A stretch of 6,937 nucleotides of DNA from Clostridiales bacterium (GTDB taxonomy: Bacteria; Bacillota; Clostridia; Tissierellales; Sedimentibacteraceae). The notes below the pieces were generated by a model, which was given only the letters and a program-made list of their open reading frames with translations, did no database searches and was not told the origin of the DNA. Below, one piece after another: positions 1 to 6,937 of the stretch (positions are counted from its first letter, which is position 1; each line of letters starts with the position of its first letter). The translations under genes were made by a program, and so were the position numbers. The stretch spans positions 19,124 through 26,060 of the forward strand of contig DMJQ01000050.1 in the NCBI GenBank assembly GCA_003457065.1, read 5' to 3'.

Positions 1-1077
<1,077 letters not shown>

Positions 1078-1092
1078 GCTGAGAGGTTATAA

Positions 1093-3561
1093 ATGAGCGA
1101 AAATGAAAATAAAAGCAAAATTATAGATACAAATATTACCAAGGAAATGAGGAGATCATATCTTGACTATGCCATGGCGGTAATTGTGTCAAGAGCGCTT
1201 CCGGATGTCAGAGACGGTTTGAAGCCTGTTCACAGAAGAATTCTGTATTCGGCTCACGAGCTGGGTCTTACTCCTGACAAGCCTCATAAAAAAAGTGCGC
1301 GTATAGTCGGTGATGTTCTTGGTAAATACCATCCTCACGGAGATACTGCCGTTTATGATGCAATGGTAAGGCTTGCACAAAGCTTCTCCATGAGATATCC
1401 TTTAATAGACGGTCACGGAAACTTCGGTTCTATTGATGGTGACCAGGCTGCGGCAATGCGTTATACAGAAGCGAGAATGTCCAAAATTGCATTGGAACTT
1501 TTAAGGGACTTTAACAAAGACACGGTTGATTTCAGACCTAACTTTGATGAAACATTAAAAGAGCCTGTTGTACTGCCAAGCCGGTTTCCGAGTTTGCTGG
1601 TTAATGGTTCACAGGGTATTGCCGTAGGTATGTCAAGTTCAATTCCTCCTCACAATATAGGTGAGGTTATTAACGGAATTATTGCATATATAGATGATCC
1701 GGACATAGATGTACCTGGGCTTATGAGATACATTAAGGGACCTGATTTTCCTACAGGTGCAATAATTGAAGGAAAAGACAACATAAGAAATGCCTATATG
1801 ACCGGAAGAGGTTTCGTAAAGGTAAAATCTAAAGTTGAAATAGAAGAAATAAAAAATAACAAAAGCAGAATTATAGTTTCGGAAATCCCATACATGGTTA
1901 ACAAGTCAAGGCTTATCGAAAAGATTGCCGAACTTGTTAAGGATAAAAGGGTTGACGGCATTTCTGATTTAAGAGACGAAAGTGACAGAAGCGGTATGAG
2001 GATTGTCATAGAAATCAAGAGAGATTACAATCCTAACATAGTGCTTAACAATTTATACAAACATACTCAGCTTCAGGATAATTTCAGCATTATCATGATA
2101 GCTCTTGTAAATAATGAACCTAAGGTACTGACATTAAAGGACATGATTCATTATTACGTGGAGCATCAAAGAGAAGTTATCGTAAGAAGGACCAAGTATG
2201 ATTTAGACAAGGCGGAAGCAAGAGCCCACATAGTTGAAGGCTTAAGAATCGCAATAGATAACATTGATGAAGTAATAAGAATAATTAGAGCATCTTATGA
2301 CGATGCGGAACAAAAATTAATGGATGCATTTAAATTATCTGATATTCAGGCGAGAGCAATCATCGATATGAGATTGAGACGTCTGCAAGGCCTGGAAAGA
2401 GAAAAATTAGATGCAGAATATAACGAGCTGGTGCAGATGATAGCTAAATATAAGGAAATACTTGCAAATCAGCACCTTGTTGACCAGATAGTAAAAGATG
2501 AACTGAAAGAAGTAAAAAATAATTTCTATGATGAAAGAAGAACAGAAATTATAGCCGATGAAGGTGAAATTACGGTTGAAGATTTGATTGAGGAAGAGAA
2601 TGTAGCGATTACTCTTACAAATTTCGGATATCTTAAGAGACTTCCTGAAGACACATACAAGGCTCAGAATAGAGGTGGAAAAGGGATAACTGCCCTTACC
2701 ACGAGAGAAGAAGATTTTGTAAAGGATTTGTTCATAACATCCACTCACGATAATCTTTTATTCGTGACAAATAAGGGAAAAATGTACAGGATCAAGGCAT
2801 ATGAGGTTCCTGAAGCAAGACGCCAGGCTAAGGGAACGGCAGCCATCAATCTGATAAACATTGATACAAATGAGCAGATTAAGGCAATAATTCCAATAAG
2901 AGAATTTAATGATGACGAATTCTTGATTTTTGCCACGAAAAAGGGTATTATCAAGAAAACAAAATTAAGTGAATTCGATACAATAAGAAAGACAGGTCTT
3001 GTCGCCATAAAAATAGCTGATGATGACGAGCTTATAAGCGTAAATAAAACCGACGGAACAAAGGATATTTTCATAGTGACCAAGTTTGGTAAGGGAATAA
3101 GATTCAACGAGAATGATGTGAGAGAAACAGGAAGAAATACAATGGGAGTTAAAGCCATAACCACATCAGCCGATGATGAACTTGTTTCAATGAGCATTAT
3201 CAAGAAAAGCGATGAAAACAAGTATATATTGACCGTAACTGAAAACGGATATGCAAAAATAACCCTTTCTCATGAATACAGATGCCAGAATAGGGGCGGA
3301 AAGGGAATGAAAGCTCACAATCTCAACAAAAAAACAGGTCTTATCGTGGCTTCGTTAATAGTTGAAAAAGAAGATGACATAATGCTTCTTAGTACTAACG
3401 GTGTTATAATAAGAATGCATGCCACCGGTATTTCAATAATGGGAAGAGATACGCAGGGCGTTATTGCCATGAGATTGAACGGCGATGATAAAGTTGCTTC
3501 AATTGCAAAAATTTATGCAGAAGAAGATATTGATTCTATTGATTCCGAAGAAGAGGAATAA
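1093..3561 (+). CDS. gyrA: DNA gyrase subunit A
   Basis: DNA-cleaving and DNA-wrapping subunit of gyrase, cytoplasmic A2B2 complex with GyrB. At 822 residues it matches the usual Gram-positive length. The ATG is preceded by GAGAGG with 6-nt spacing. The winged-helix domain holds [16 protein letters not shown] and the quinolone-pocket motif [10 protein letters not shown] (T85 and D89 match E. coli S83 and D87; both are normal sensitive-type residues in Firmicutes). Catalytic Tyr124, with Arg123, lies in [11 protein letters not shown]. The tower domain and C-gate coiled coil (from about residue 355, YYVEHQREV) follow. The C-terminal six-bladed wrapping domain begins near residue 510 and carries a GyrA box QNRGGKG at 525-531, which separates it from ParC; a second QNRGGKG lies at 732-738. 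The tail is acidic (9 of the last 14 residues). It shares a probable transcript with gyrB upstream and the sigma-control genes downstream. Confidence 0.98.
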   Translation: MSENENKSKIIDTNITKEMRRSYLDYAMAVIVSRALPDVRDGLKPVHRRILYSAHELGLTPDKPHKKSARIVGDVLGKYHPHGDTAVYDAMVRLAQSFSMRYPLIDGHGNFGSIDGDQAAAMRYTEARMSKIALELLRDFNKDTVDFRPNFDETLKEPVVLPSRFPSLLVNGSQGIAVGMSSSIPPHNIGEVINGIIAYIDDPDIDVPGLMRYIKGPDFPTGAIIEGKDNIRNAYMTGRGFVKVKSKVEIEEIKNNKSRIIVSEIPYMVNKSRLIEKIAELVKDKRVDGISDLRDESDRSGMRIVIEIKRDYNPNIVLNNLYKHTQLQDNFSIIMIALVNNEPKVLTLKDMIHYYVEHQREVIVRRTKYDLDKAEARAHIVEGLRIAIDNIDEVIRIIRASYDDAEQKLMDAFKLSDIQARAIIDMRLRRLQGLEREKLDAEYNELVQMIAKYKEILANQHLVDQIVKDELKEVKNNFYDERRTEIIADEGEITVEDLIEEENVAITLTNFGYLKRLPEDTYKAQNRGGKGITALTTREEDFVKDLFITSTHDNLLFVTNKGKMYRIKAYEVPEARRQAKGTAAINLINIDTNEQIKAIIPIREFNDDEFLIFATKKGIIKKTKLSEFDTIRKTGLVAIKIADDDELISVNKTDGTKDIFIVTKFGKGIRFNENDVRETGRNTMGVKAITTSADDELVSMSIIKKSDENKYILTVTENGYAKITLSHEYRCQNRGGKGMKAHNLNKKTGLIVASLIVEKEDDIMLLSTNGVIIRMHATGISIMGRDTQGVIAMRLNGDDKVASIAKIYAEEDIDSIDSEEEE

Positions 3562-3564
3562 AAC

Positions 3565-3570
3565 GGAGGG
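3565..3570 (+). promoter_or_regulatory. Ribosome binding site of the STAS gene
   Basis: GGAGGG lies 6 nt before the ATG at 3577 and 3 bases after the gyrA stop. It is a strong site, so the sigma-control genes can be translated efficiently on the gyrA message. No promoter or terminator is visible in the 15-bp gap. Confidence 0.8.
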
Positions 3571-3576
3571 TATATT

Positions 3577-3891
3577 ATGTCATTAGAAATAAAGTACGGT
3601 ATAACTTCAGAAGATGCCATAGAAATAAAACCAGCGGGAGAAGTAGATATATATACTTCTCCTGAACTGAAAAAGAAAATATACGAATTGATTGAAGAAA
3701 AAAACCAGAATATAATCATAAACGGCGAACAGCTTGATTACATTGATTCAACTGGTCTTGGAGTTTTAATGGGCATATATAAAAGACTTCAGGAAAAAAA
3801 CCTGAATATCAAAATCACAAATTTAAAGCCAAATATATACAAACTTTTTGATATAACAGGTTTAAACAAAATTTTCAATATTCAGGGGTGA
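3577..3891 (+). CDS. rsbV: Anti-sigma factor antagonist, STAS domain (RsbV/SpoIIAA type)
   Basis: Small cytoplasmic partner-switch protein of 104 residues. Family members bind an RsbW/SpoIIAB-type anti-sigma factor when unphosphorylated, releasing the sigma factor, and are switched off by phosphorylation of a conserved serine. The whole protein is one STAS domain: beta strand with PAGEVDIYTSPELK (residues 19-32), strand NIIIN (about 45-49), and the phospho-site loop DYIDSTGLG with Ser58, the same number as in Bacillus subtilis SpoIIAA. The usual C-terminal half is present (LFDITGLNKIF). It lies 15 bp after gyrA and 4 bp before the anti-sigma gene, in the standard order antagonist, anti-sigma, sigma. 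The intact serine contrasts with the decayed kinase motifs of the next gene. The symbol follows the SigB type of the sigma factor; spoIIAA-like would describe it equally well. No PP2C phosphatase (RsbU/RsbP/SpoIIE type) is in the window. Confidence 0.9.
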   Translation: MSLEIKYGITSEDAIEIKPAGEVDIYTSPELKKKIYELIEEKNQNIIINGEQLDYIDSTGLGVLMGIYKRLQEKNLNIKITNLKPNIYKLFDITGLNKIFNIQG

Positions 3892-3892
3892 T
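3884..3892 (+). promoter_or_regulatory. Ribosome binding site supporting a GTG start
   Basis: AGGGGTGAT, close to the full anti-Shine-Dalgarno complement, overlaps the stop codon of the antagonist gene and sits about 7 nt before the GTG at 3896. It decides the start: the next in-frame ATG (codon 15) would remove the first beta strand (INLTIP) and the start of the first helix, both seen in RsbW/SpoIIAB. Confidence 0.75.
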
Positions 3893-3895
3893 ACA

Positions 3896-4264
3896 GTGGA
3901 AAAAATCAATTTAACAATTCCAAAAAAATCTGAATATATGAGTACAATAAGACTCACAACTTCTGCTTTGTCAAGCCTGAAGGGATTTAATGTGGATGAA
4001 ATAGAAGATTTAAAAGTTATTATTTCTGAAGTATGTACTTTTTTTATAAGCAATGTGGAAAATAATAATGAGCCCATAGATATTAAGTATGAAATAAACG
4101 ACGGCAGTATAACTGTAATAGTAACCGACTTGAACTCCGGAGAAATTTCAGACAAGAACAGGACAAACAGTGAAATGTGCATTATGATTATAGAAAGCTT
4201 GGCTGACAATTACAATTTTGATTTGGAAAATAAAAAAATAACATTTAAAAAAAGTATTGAATAG
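3896..4264 (+). CDS. RsbW/SpoIIAB-like anti-sigma factor with degenerate ATP-binding site
   Basis: Predicted to bind and hold inactive the downstream sigma factor until the STAS antagonist displaces it. The protein has 122 residues, against about 145-160 for active family members. The N-terminal half aligns well: IPKKSEYMSTIRLT (8-21), with Arg19 matching the SpoIIAB Arg20 contact residue, and DEIEDLKVIISEVCT (34-48). From recalled B. subtilis SpoIIAB, motif by motif: the N-box Glu is kept (E45), but the Mg-ATP Asn is Phe49 and the HGY stretch is NVE (53-55). The G1 box DEGMG becomes DLNSG (78-82), keeping Asp78 and the last Gly. The ATP lid is mostly missing. The G2 box GMG becomes EMC (93-95). 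The C-terminal helix and last strand (IIESLADNY, KITFKKS) remain. I infer a non-kinase or very weak kinase that may still bind sigma. The frame is uninterrupted with family-like secondary structure, so it is not an obvious pseudogene. GTG start; 11 bp before the sigma gene. Confidence 0.82.
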   Translation: MEKINLTIPKKSEYMSTIRLTTSALSSLKGFNVDEIEDLKVIISEVCTFFISNVENNNEPIDIKYEINDGSITVIVTDLNSGEISDKNRTNSEMCIMIIESLADNYNFDLENKKITFKKSIE

Positions 4265-4267
4265 GCG
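4262..4267 (+). promoter_or_regulatory. Weak ribosome binding site of the sigma gene, overlapping the upstream stop
   Basis: The only purine-rich stretch before the ATG at 4276 is TAGGCG, which begins with the stop codon of the anti-sigma gene. It is much poorer than the sites of the other genes here. Translation of the sigma factor probably depends on ribosomes finishing the anti-sigma gene, which would keep sigma at or below anti-sigma levels. The coupling is inference. Confidence 0.4.
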
Positions 4268-4275
4268 TTGATAAT

Positions 4276-5034
4276 ATGAACGAAGCAATCCGAAAATCCA
4301 AGACTATTAAAAATCAGGATTTATTTTTGCAGTATCATAAAACAAGAGATATTGAAGTAAGAAACCAGATTTTTGAGAAATACAGATATATGGCTGAAAT
4401 TATATCCAGAAAATACAATAATAAAGGTATTGAACACGAGGATATATTTCAAATTGCCTGTATGGGGCTGATTTATGCCATAGAAAGGTTTGATGTCACA
4501 AAGGGATTTGAATTTACAAGTTTTGCAACTCCCACAATATTAGGTGAAATAAAAAAGTATTTCAGGGATAAGGGTTGGGCAATTAAAGTGCCCAGAAAAA
4601 TTCAGGAAATATCAAAAAAAGTTAATGATATCAGCAATACTTTAAGTGCGCAGCTTAACCGCGCTCCGACTGTTAAAGAAATTGCAGAATATATAAACAG
4701 TACTGAAGAAGAAGTACTGGAAGCTTTTGAAGCCGGAAAAATGTTTAATTCTCAGTCACTGGATGAAAAATTTGACATGAGCGATGACAGCGATATGTCA
4801 TTGATGGATGTTGTCGGTCAGGATGATACCCAATTTGTCAAAATTGAAAATGAAGATTTCATTCAAAAATCCATGGAGAAATTAAATGAACTGGAAAGAA
4901 ATATAATAATCAAAAGATTTTATTCTAACAAAACACAGAGTGAAATCGCAAAAGAGCTGAATATTTCCCAAATGACAGTATCCAGAATAGAAAAAAAATC
5001 TTTGGAAAAATTAAGAATTGAATTTAATAAGTAA
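4276..5034 (+). CDS. sigB: SigB/SigF/SigG-family RNA polymerase sigma factor, SigB type
   Basis: Alternative sigma-70 family factor (252 residues, near the 255-264 usual for the group) that directs RNA polymerase to a separate set of promoters. Core-binding region 2 covers residues 28-108: HEDIFQIACMGLIYAIERFD (54-73), then the group hallmark TSFATPTILGEIKKYFRDKGW (81-101) and KVPRKIQE. Region 3 (about 108-190) contains RAPTVKEIAEYI and EEEVLEAFEAGK. Region 4 ends with a helix-turn-helix, TQSEIAKELNISQMTVSRIE (220-239), that reads the -35 element. FRDKGWAIKVPR and the region 3 wording resemble B. subtilis SigB more than SigF, whose equivalent is RDDGTVKVSR; I therefore read it as a SigB-type stress or general factor rather than a forespore factor, with moderate certainty. 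It closes the gyrB-gyrA-antagonist-anti-sigma-sigma cluster. No intrinsic terminator follows it. Confidence 0.93.
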   Translation: MNEAIRKSKTIKNQDLFLQYHKTRDIEVRNQIFEKYRYMAEIISRKYNNKGIEHEDIFQIACMGLIYAIERFDVTKGFEFTSFATPTILGEIKKYFRDKGWAIKVPRKIQEISKKVNDISNTLSAQLNRAPTVKEIAEYINSTEEEVLEAFEAGKMFNSQSLDEKFDMSDDSDMSLMDVVGQDDTQFVKIENEDFIQKSMEKLNELERNIIIKRFYSNKTQSEIAKELNISQMTVSRIEKKSLEKLRIEFNK

Positions 5035-5038
5035 TGTT

Positions 5039-5062
5039 GTTTTATGTCATTGCTGCGGATAT
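5039..5062 (+). promoter_or_regulatory. Possible SigB-type promoter upstream of the UPF0182 gene
   Basis: GTTTTA at 5039-5044 and GGATAT at 5057-5062, separated by 12 bp, each match the B. subtilis SigB consensus (GTTTAA and GGGTAT, 12-14 bp apart) at 5 of 6 positions. It starts 5 bp after the stop of the sigma gene itself and would give a leader of roughly 100 nt. A weaker housekeeping alternative is TTGGAA 5002-5007 with TTTAAT 5023-5028, but its 15-bp spacing is short. In AT-rich DNA such matches occur by chance. Confidence 0.3.
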
Positions 5063-5107
5063 CTGGGCACAGGCATTGAATATCCTCATCTTAACAGAGG
5101 TAGTTAG

Positions 5108-5136
5108 GGTGACAGCCGGTATGCGGCCATCTTACC
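5108..5136 (+). promoter_or_regulatory. Two-part stem-loop in the leader
   Basis: Outer stem GGTGA 5108-5112 with TTACC 5132-5136 (one G-U pair), internal loop CA / CATC, then inner stem GCCG 5115-5118 with CGGC 5124-5127 around a 5-nt loop (5119-5123). It is the most GC-rich pairing in the intergenic region. No T-run follows, so it is not an intrinsic terminator as written. Confidence 0.45.
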
Positions 5137-5137
5137 A

Positions 5138-5162
5138 ATAATTAATATCGGATATTAATTAT
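5138..5162. repeat. Perfect 25-bp palindrome (12-bp arms, 1-bp centre)
   Basis: Arms ATAATTAATATC (5138-5149) and GATATTAATTAT (5151-5162) are exact inverse complements around G5150. The right arm ends one base before the Shine-Dalgarno sequence. It could be an operator for a dimeric repressor. In RNA it could form a hairpin of ten A-U pairs with a UCGGA loop, placing the ribosome binding site just outside the stem. Nothing in the sequence decides between these. Confidence 0.75.
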
Positions 5163-5163
5163 C

Positions 5164-5171
5164 AAAGGAGG
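5164..5171 (+). promoter_or_regulatory. Ribosome binding site of the UPF0182 gene
   Basis: AAAGGAGG lies 4 nt before the ATG at 5176, a very strong Shine-Dalgarno sequence at slightly short spacing. It fixes the start codon of the membrane protein and directly abuts the 25-bp palindrome, so structure there could affect ribosome access. Confidence 0.8.
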
Positions 5172-5175
5172 AATT

Positions 5176-6937
5176 ATGAAAAATAGAGGGAAATTTTTCA
5201 CTGTGGGACTGATTATTGCTTTGTTTTTGGCAATAAATTTCTTTGGTGGAGCTATTAAGTTTTTTACGGATTATTTGTGGTTTAAAGAAGTAGGGTATAC
5301 TGAAACATTTTTTACTAAAATAAAAGCTCAATTTACAATAGGTATTCCCGTATTTGTCTTATTGAGTATTTTATTGTACATATTTATAAGAAAATTAAAA
5401 AAGAAATACGATTTGGAATCAGGAATTGTTGATAAATCTGCCAATAAAAGAGTCAACATGTGGATTAAATTAATTTCGATCCTGGTAAGTTTTTTATTTA
5501 CGGTAAATATAGTATCTAATATGTGGTTTGAAATTCTGCAGTTTTTTAACAGTGAAAGCTTTGGCATATCAGATCCTGTGTTTAGCAACGATGCGGGCTT
5601 TTATATTTTTAAGCTTCCGTTGATCAATACCGCAGTTGGATTCATAATAAATATTTTATTTCTTCTGATTGTGGTAACAGTGCTGTTTTACGGCTATCTT
5701 GCAATAAAGGACAGCATTAAAAATGTATCCGAACAATTTGAAGACATGAAATATAACCAGCGTCATTTTGATTTAAGCAATTTGTTTAATAAAAAGTTTA
5801 TAGCACAAATAATAAATCAGCTGTCTTTCATCGGTATTTTTTTATTTATATTTTTAAGTCTGAGATTTGTGCTAAAGAGTTATAATTTATTGTATTCACA
5901 GCTTGGAAGGGTCTTCGGCGCAGGGTTTACGGATATTAATGTCACATTGAATCTGTACAGAATACTGGCTGTCGGCTGTTTGGTCGCTGCTATTACGTTT
6001 TTTATCGGAGCAAGGAAAAGAAATCTGAAATTTGCATTGACGCTTCCTGCGTTATTAATAATAATATCAATTCTTGGAACAGGTCTTGCCGGTATGGTTG
6101 AGAATTTTATAGTTGAGCCGGATCAGCTTTCCAAGGAAACTAAATATATGGAATACAGCATAAAGAGCACACAGAGCGCTTATGCTCTTGATAATGTAAG
6201 AACTGTGGAATTTCCGGTGAGCGATGATCTGACAATTGAAGACATAAACAATAACCGGGAGGTTATTGACAACATAAGAATAAATGACCAGGATCCGCTT
6301 ATTCAGGTTTATAACCAGCTGCAGGGTATACGTCCGTACTATGTGTTCAATGATGTGGATGTAGACCGCTATGTTATTGACGGCGACTACAAGCAGGTGT
6401 TTTTATCTGCAAGAGAGCTTGATCAAAGCCGTTTAAACGAGCATGCAAGAACATGGGTGAACCAGTACTTAAAATATACTCATGGATATGGTGTGACTCT
6501 GTCTCAGGTTAATGAAGTAACATCACAGGGACAGCCTGAAATGCTGGTTAAAAATATACCGCCTGTAACAGATACGGATTTTAATATTAAAATGCCGCAA
6601 ATTTATTTTGGCGAAAAGACAGATGATTATATAATAGTGAACACTGATGAAAAGGAATTTGATTATCCTTCCGGTTCAGATAATGTGGAAACATTGTATG
6701 AAGGAAGTGCGGGAATAAATCTTTCATTTGTGAAAAAGCTTCTTTTCAGCATAAGAGAAGGAAGCTACAGATTATTGATTTCAAACAATATAGATTCCGG
6801 AAGCAAAATACTGATAAACAGAAATATAATTCAAAGGGTTTCTGAAATAGCTCCGTTTATGTACTTTGATCCTGATGCATATATTATCGTTAATCAGGAT
6901 GACGGAAAGCTTTACTGGATAATTGAAGGATTTACCG
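5176..6937 (+). CDS. UPF0182 (COG1615) family membrane protein, N-terminal 587 codons (3'-truncated by window edge)
   Basis: The frame starting at ATG 5176 stays open to the last base, giving 587 codons of a family usually about 900 residues or more; the rest lies outside the window. About seven hydrophobic segments can be read near residues 7-27, 53-72, 96-114, 152-176, 212-233, 261-279 and 285-307, followed by a large hydrophilic part that is probably extracytoplasmic. Family motifs seen: DYLWFKEVGY (32-41), the FG..DPVF..D.GFYIFKLP block (129-148), STQSAYALDNV (331-341), IRPYYVFNDVDVDRY (385-399), FLSARELD, THGYG (435-439), the EFDYPSG block, and RNIIQRVSEIAPF near the end. The family assignment is strong but its molecular function is unknown to me, and I assign none. 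No signal peptidase site is obvious; the first hydrophobic stretch looks like a membrane anchor. It follows the sigma gene by 141 bp and has its own strong ribosome binding site and structured leader. Confidence 0.93.
   Translation, partial: MKNRGKFFTVGLIIALFLAINFFGGAIKFFTDYLWFKEVGYTETFFTKIKAQFTIGIPVFVLLSILLYIFIRKLKKKYDLESGIVDKSANKRVNMWIKLISILVSFLFTVNIVSNMWFEILQFFNSESFGISDPVFSNDAGFYIFKLPLINTAVGFIINILFLLIVVTVLFYGYLAIKDSIKNVSEQFEDMKYNQRHFDLSNLFNKKFIAQIINQLSFIGIFLFIFLSLRFVLKSYNLLYSQLGRVFGAGFTDINVTLNLYRILAVGCLVAAITFFIGARKRNLKFALTLPALLIIISILGTGLAGMVENFIVEPDQLSKETKYMEYSIKSTQSAYALDNVRTVEFPVSDDLTIEDINNNREVIDNIRINDQDPLIQVYNQLQGIRPYYVFNDVDVDRYVIDGDYKQVFLSARELDQSRLNEHARTWVNQYLKYTHGYGVTLSQVNEVTSQGQPEMLVKNIPPVTDTDFNIKMPQIYFGEKTDDYIIVNTDEKEFDYPSGSDNVETLYEGSAGINLSFVKKLLFSIREGSYRLLISNNIDSGSKILINRNIIQRVSEIAPFMYFDPDAYIIVNQDDGKLYWIIEGFT

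Larger units (their letters stand above)
5035..5175 (+). promoter_or_regulatory. Structured intergenic region / candidate leader RNA of the UPF0182 gene
   Basis: A 141-bp non-coding stretch, richer in GC and in inverted repeats than its surroundings. Pairings seen by eye: GGATAT 5057-5062 with ATATCC 5080-5085; CCTC 5084-5087 with GAGG 5097-5100; CTTAAC 5090-5095 with GTTAGG 5103-5108 (one G-U pair); a two-part hairpin 5108-5136; a palindrome 5138-5162; and a long-range stem AATATCC 5079-5085 with GGATATT 5150-5156. Several exclude each other. The pairing of 5084-5087 and of 5090-5095 would interleave as an H-type pseudoknot. TCCTC 5083-5087 can also pair with GAGGA 5168-5172 in the ribosome binding site. 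I do not recognise a known riboswitch class. A cis-acting RNA is plausible; no fold was computed. Confidence 0.5.

Noticed and set aside
3286..3306. Second QNRGGKG motif in GyrA as an unusual duplicated GyrA box
   Set aside because: As I recall it, B. subtilis GyrA carries QSRGGKG at the equivalent late blade, so this is ordinary for Gram-positive GyrA.
3860..3890. GTTTAA (3860-3865) followed by GGGGTG as a SigB-type autoregulatory promoter for the anti-sigma gene
   Set aside because: The spacing to the G-rich box is about 20 bp, too long, and the G-run is explained by the ribosome binding site.
3577..5034. Reading the three-gene module as spoIIAA-spoIIAB-sigF of sporulation
   Set aside because: Gene order fits, but the sigma factor has SigB-like wording in region 2.4/3 (RDKGWAIKVPR) and the anti-sigma protein lacks the SpoIIAB kinase site.
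5044..5079. 11-codon reading frame (ATG to TGA) in the intergenic region, a possible leader peptide
   Set aside because: There is no Shine-Dalgarno sequence before the ATG, and no run of one regulatory codon. It also overlaps the possible -10 box, so it might not be transcribed intact.
5065..5136. Resemblance to the NiCo (cobalt/nickel) riboswitch: CACAGGCA and ACAGCCGG ... CGGCCA
   Set aside because: Only short fragments match. The stem expected after CAGGCA cannot be formed, the fourth helix is missing, and the downstream gene is not a metal exporter.
5108..5136. Intrinsic terminator for the sigma operon
   Set aside because: The hairpin is interrupted by an internal loop and followed by CAA/AATAATTAA sequence rather than a T-run.
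5109..5138. Housekeeping promoter with -35 GTGACA (5109-5114)
   Set aside because: The -35 match is good, but no acceptable -10 box lies 16-18 bp downstream; the nearest TAAT-like sequences are too far away.

Overview
The window is AT-rich DNA with strongly purine-biased, AGA-rich coding sequence and good Shine-Dalgarno sites, typical of a low-GC Gram-positive bacterium. Gene content (gyrB-gyrA followed by a SigB/SigF-type partner-switch module and a UPF0182 membrane protein) suggests a member of the Clostridia/Tissierellia. The exact genus cannot be read from the sequence.

Layout: five genes run on the + strand almost without gaps from 1 to 5034. They are the 3' part of gyrB (1-1077), complete gyrA (1093-3561), a STAS-domain anti-sigma factor antagonist (RsbV/SpoIIAA type, 3577-3891), a short RsbW/SpoIIAB-related anti-sigma protein (3896-4264) and a SigB-type sigma factor (4276-5034). 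Gaps are 15, 15, 4 and 11 bp and I see no terminator between them, so they look like one operon joining DNA supercoiling to an alternative-sigma switch. A 141-bp intergenic stretch (5035-5175) follows. It holds a possible SigB-like promoter, several hairpin-forming segments with mutually exclusive pairings, and a perfect 25-bp palindrome directly before a strong ribosome binding site. From 5176 to the window end is an open, 3'-truncated gene for a UPF0182/COG1615 multi-membrane-spanning protein.

How the parts may work together: gyrase subunits are housekeeping. In the sigma module, the antagonist would bind the anti-sigma protein and free the sigma factor. The antagonist keeps its phosphorylatable serine (S58), but the anti-sigma protein has lost nearly all of the GHKL ATP-binding motifs that RsbW/SpoIIAB use to phosphorylate that serine. 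This degenerate anti-sigma protein is the most unusual gene in the window. The structured leader of the UPF0182 gene is the most unusual non-coding segment. The possible SigB-like promoter would make that gene a candidate target of the adjacent sigma factor, but this is inference.
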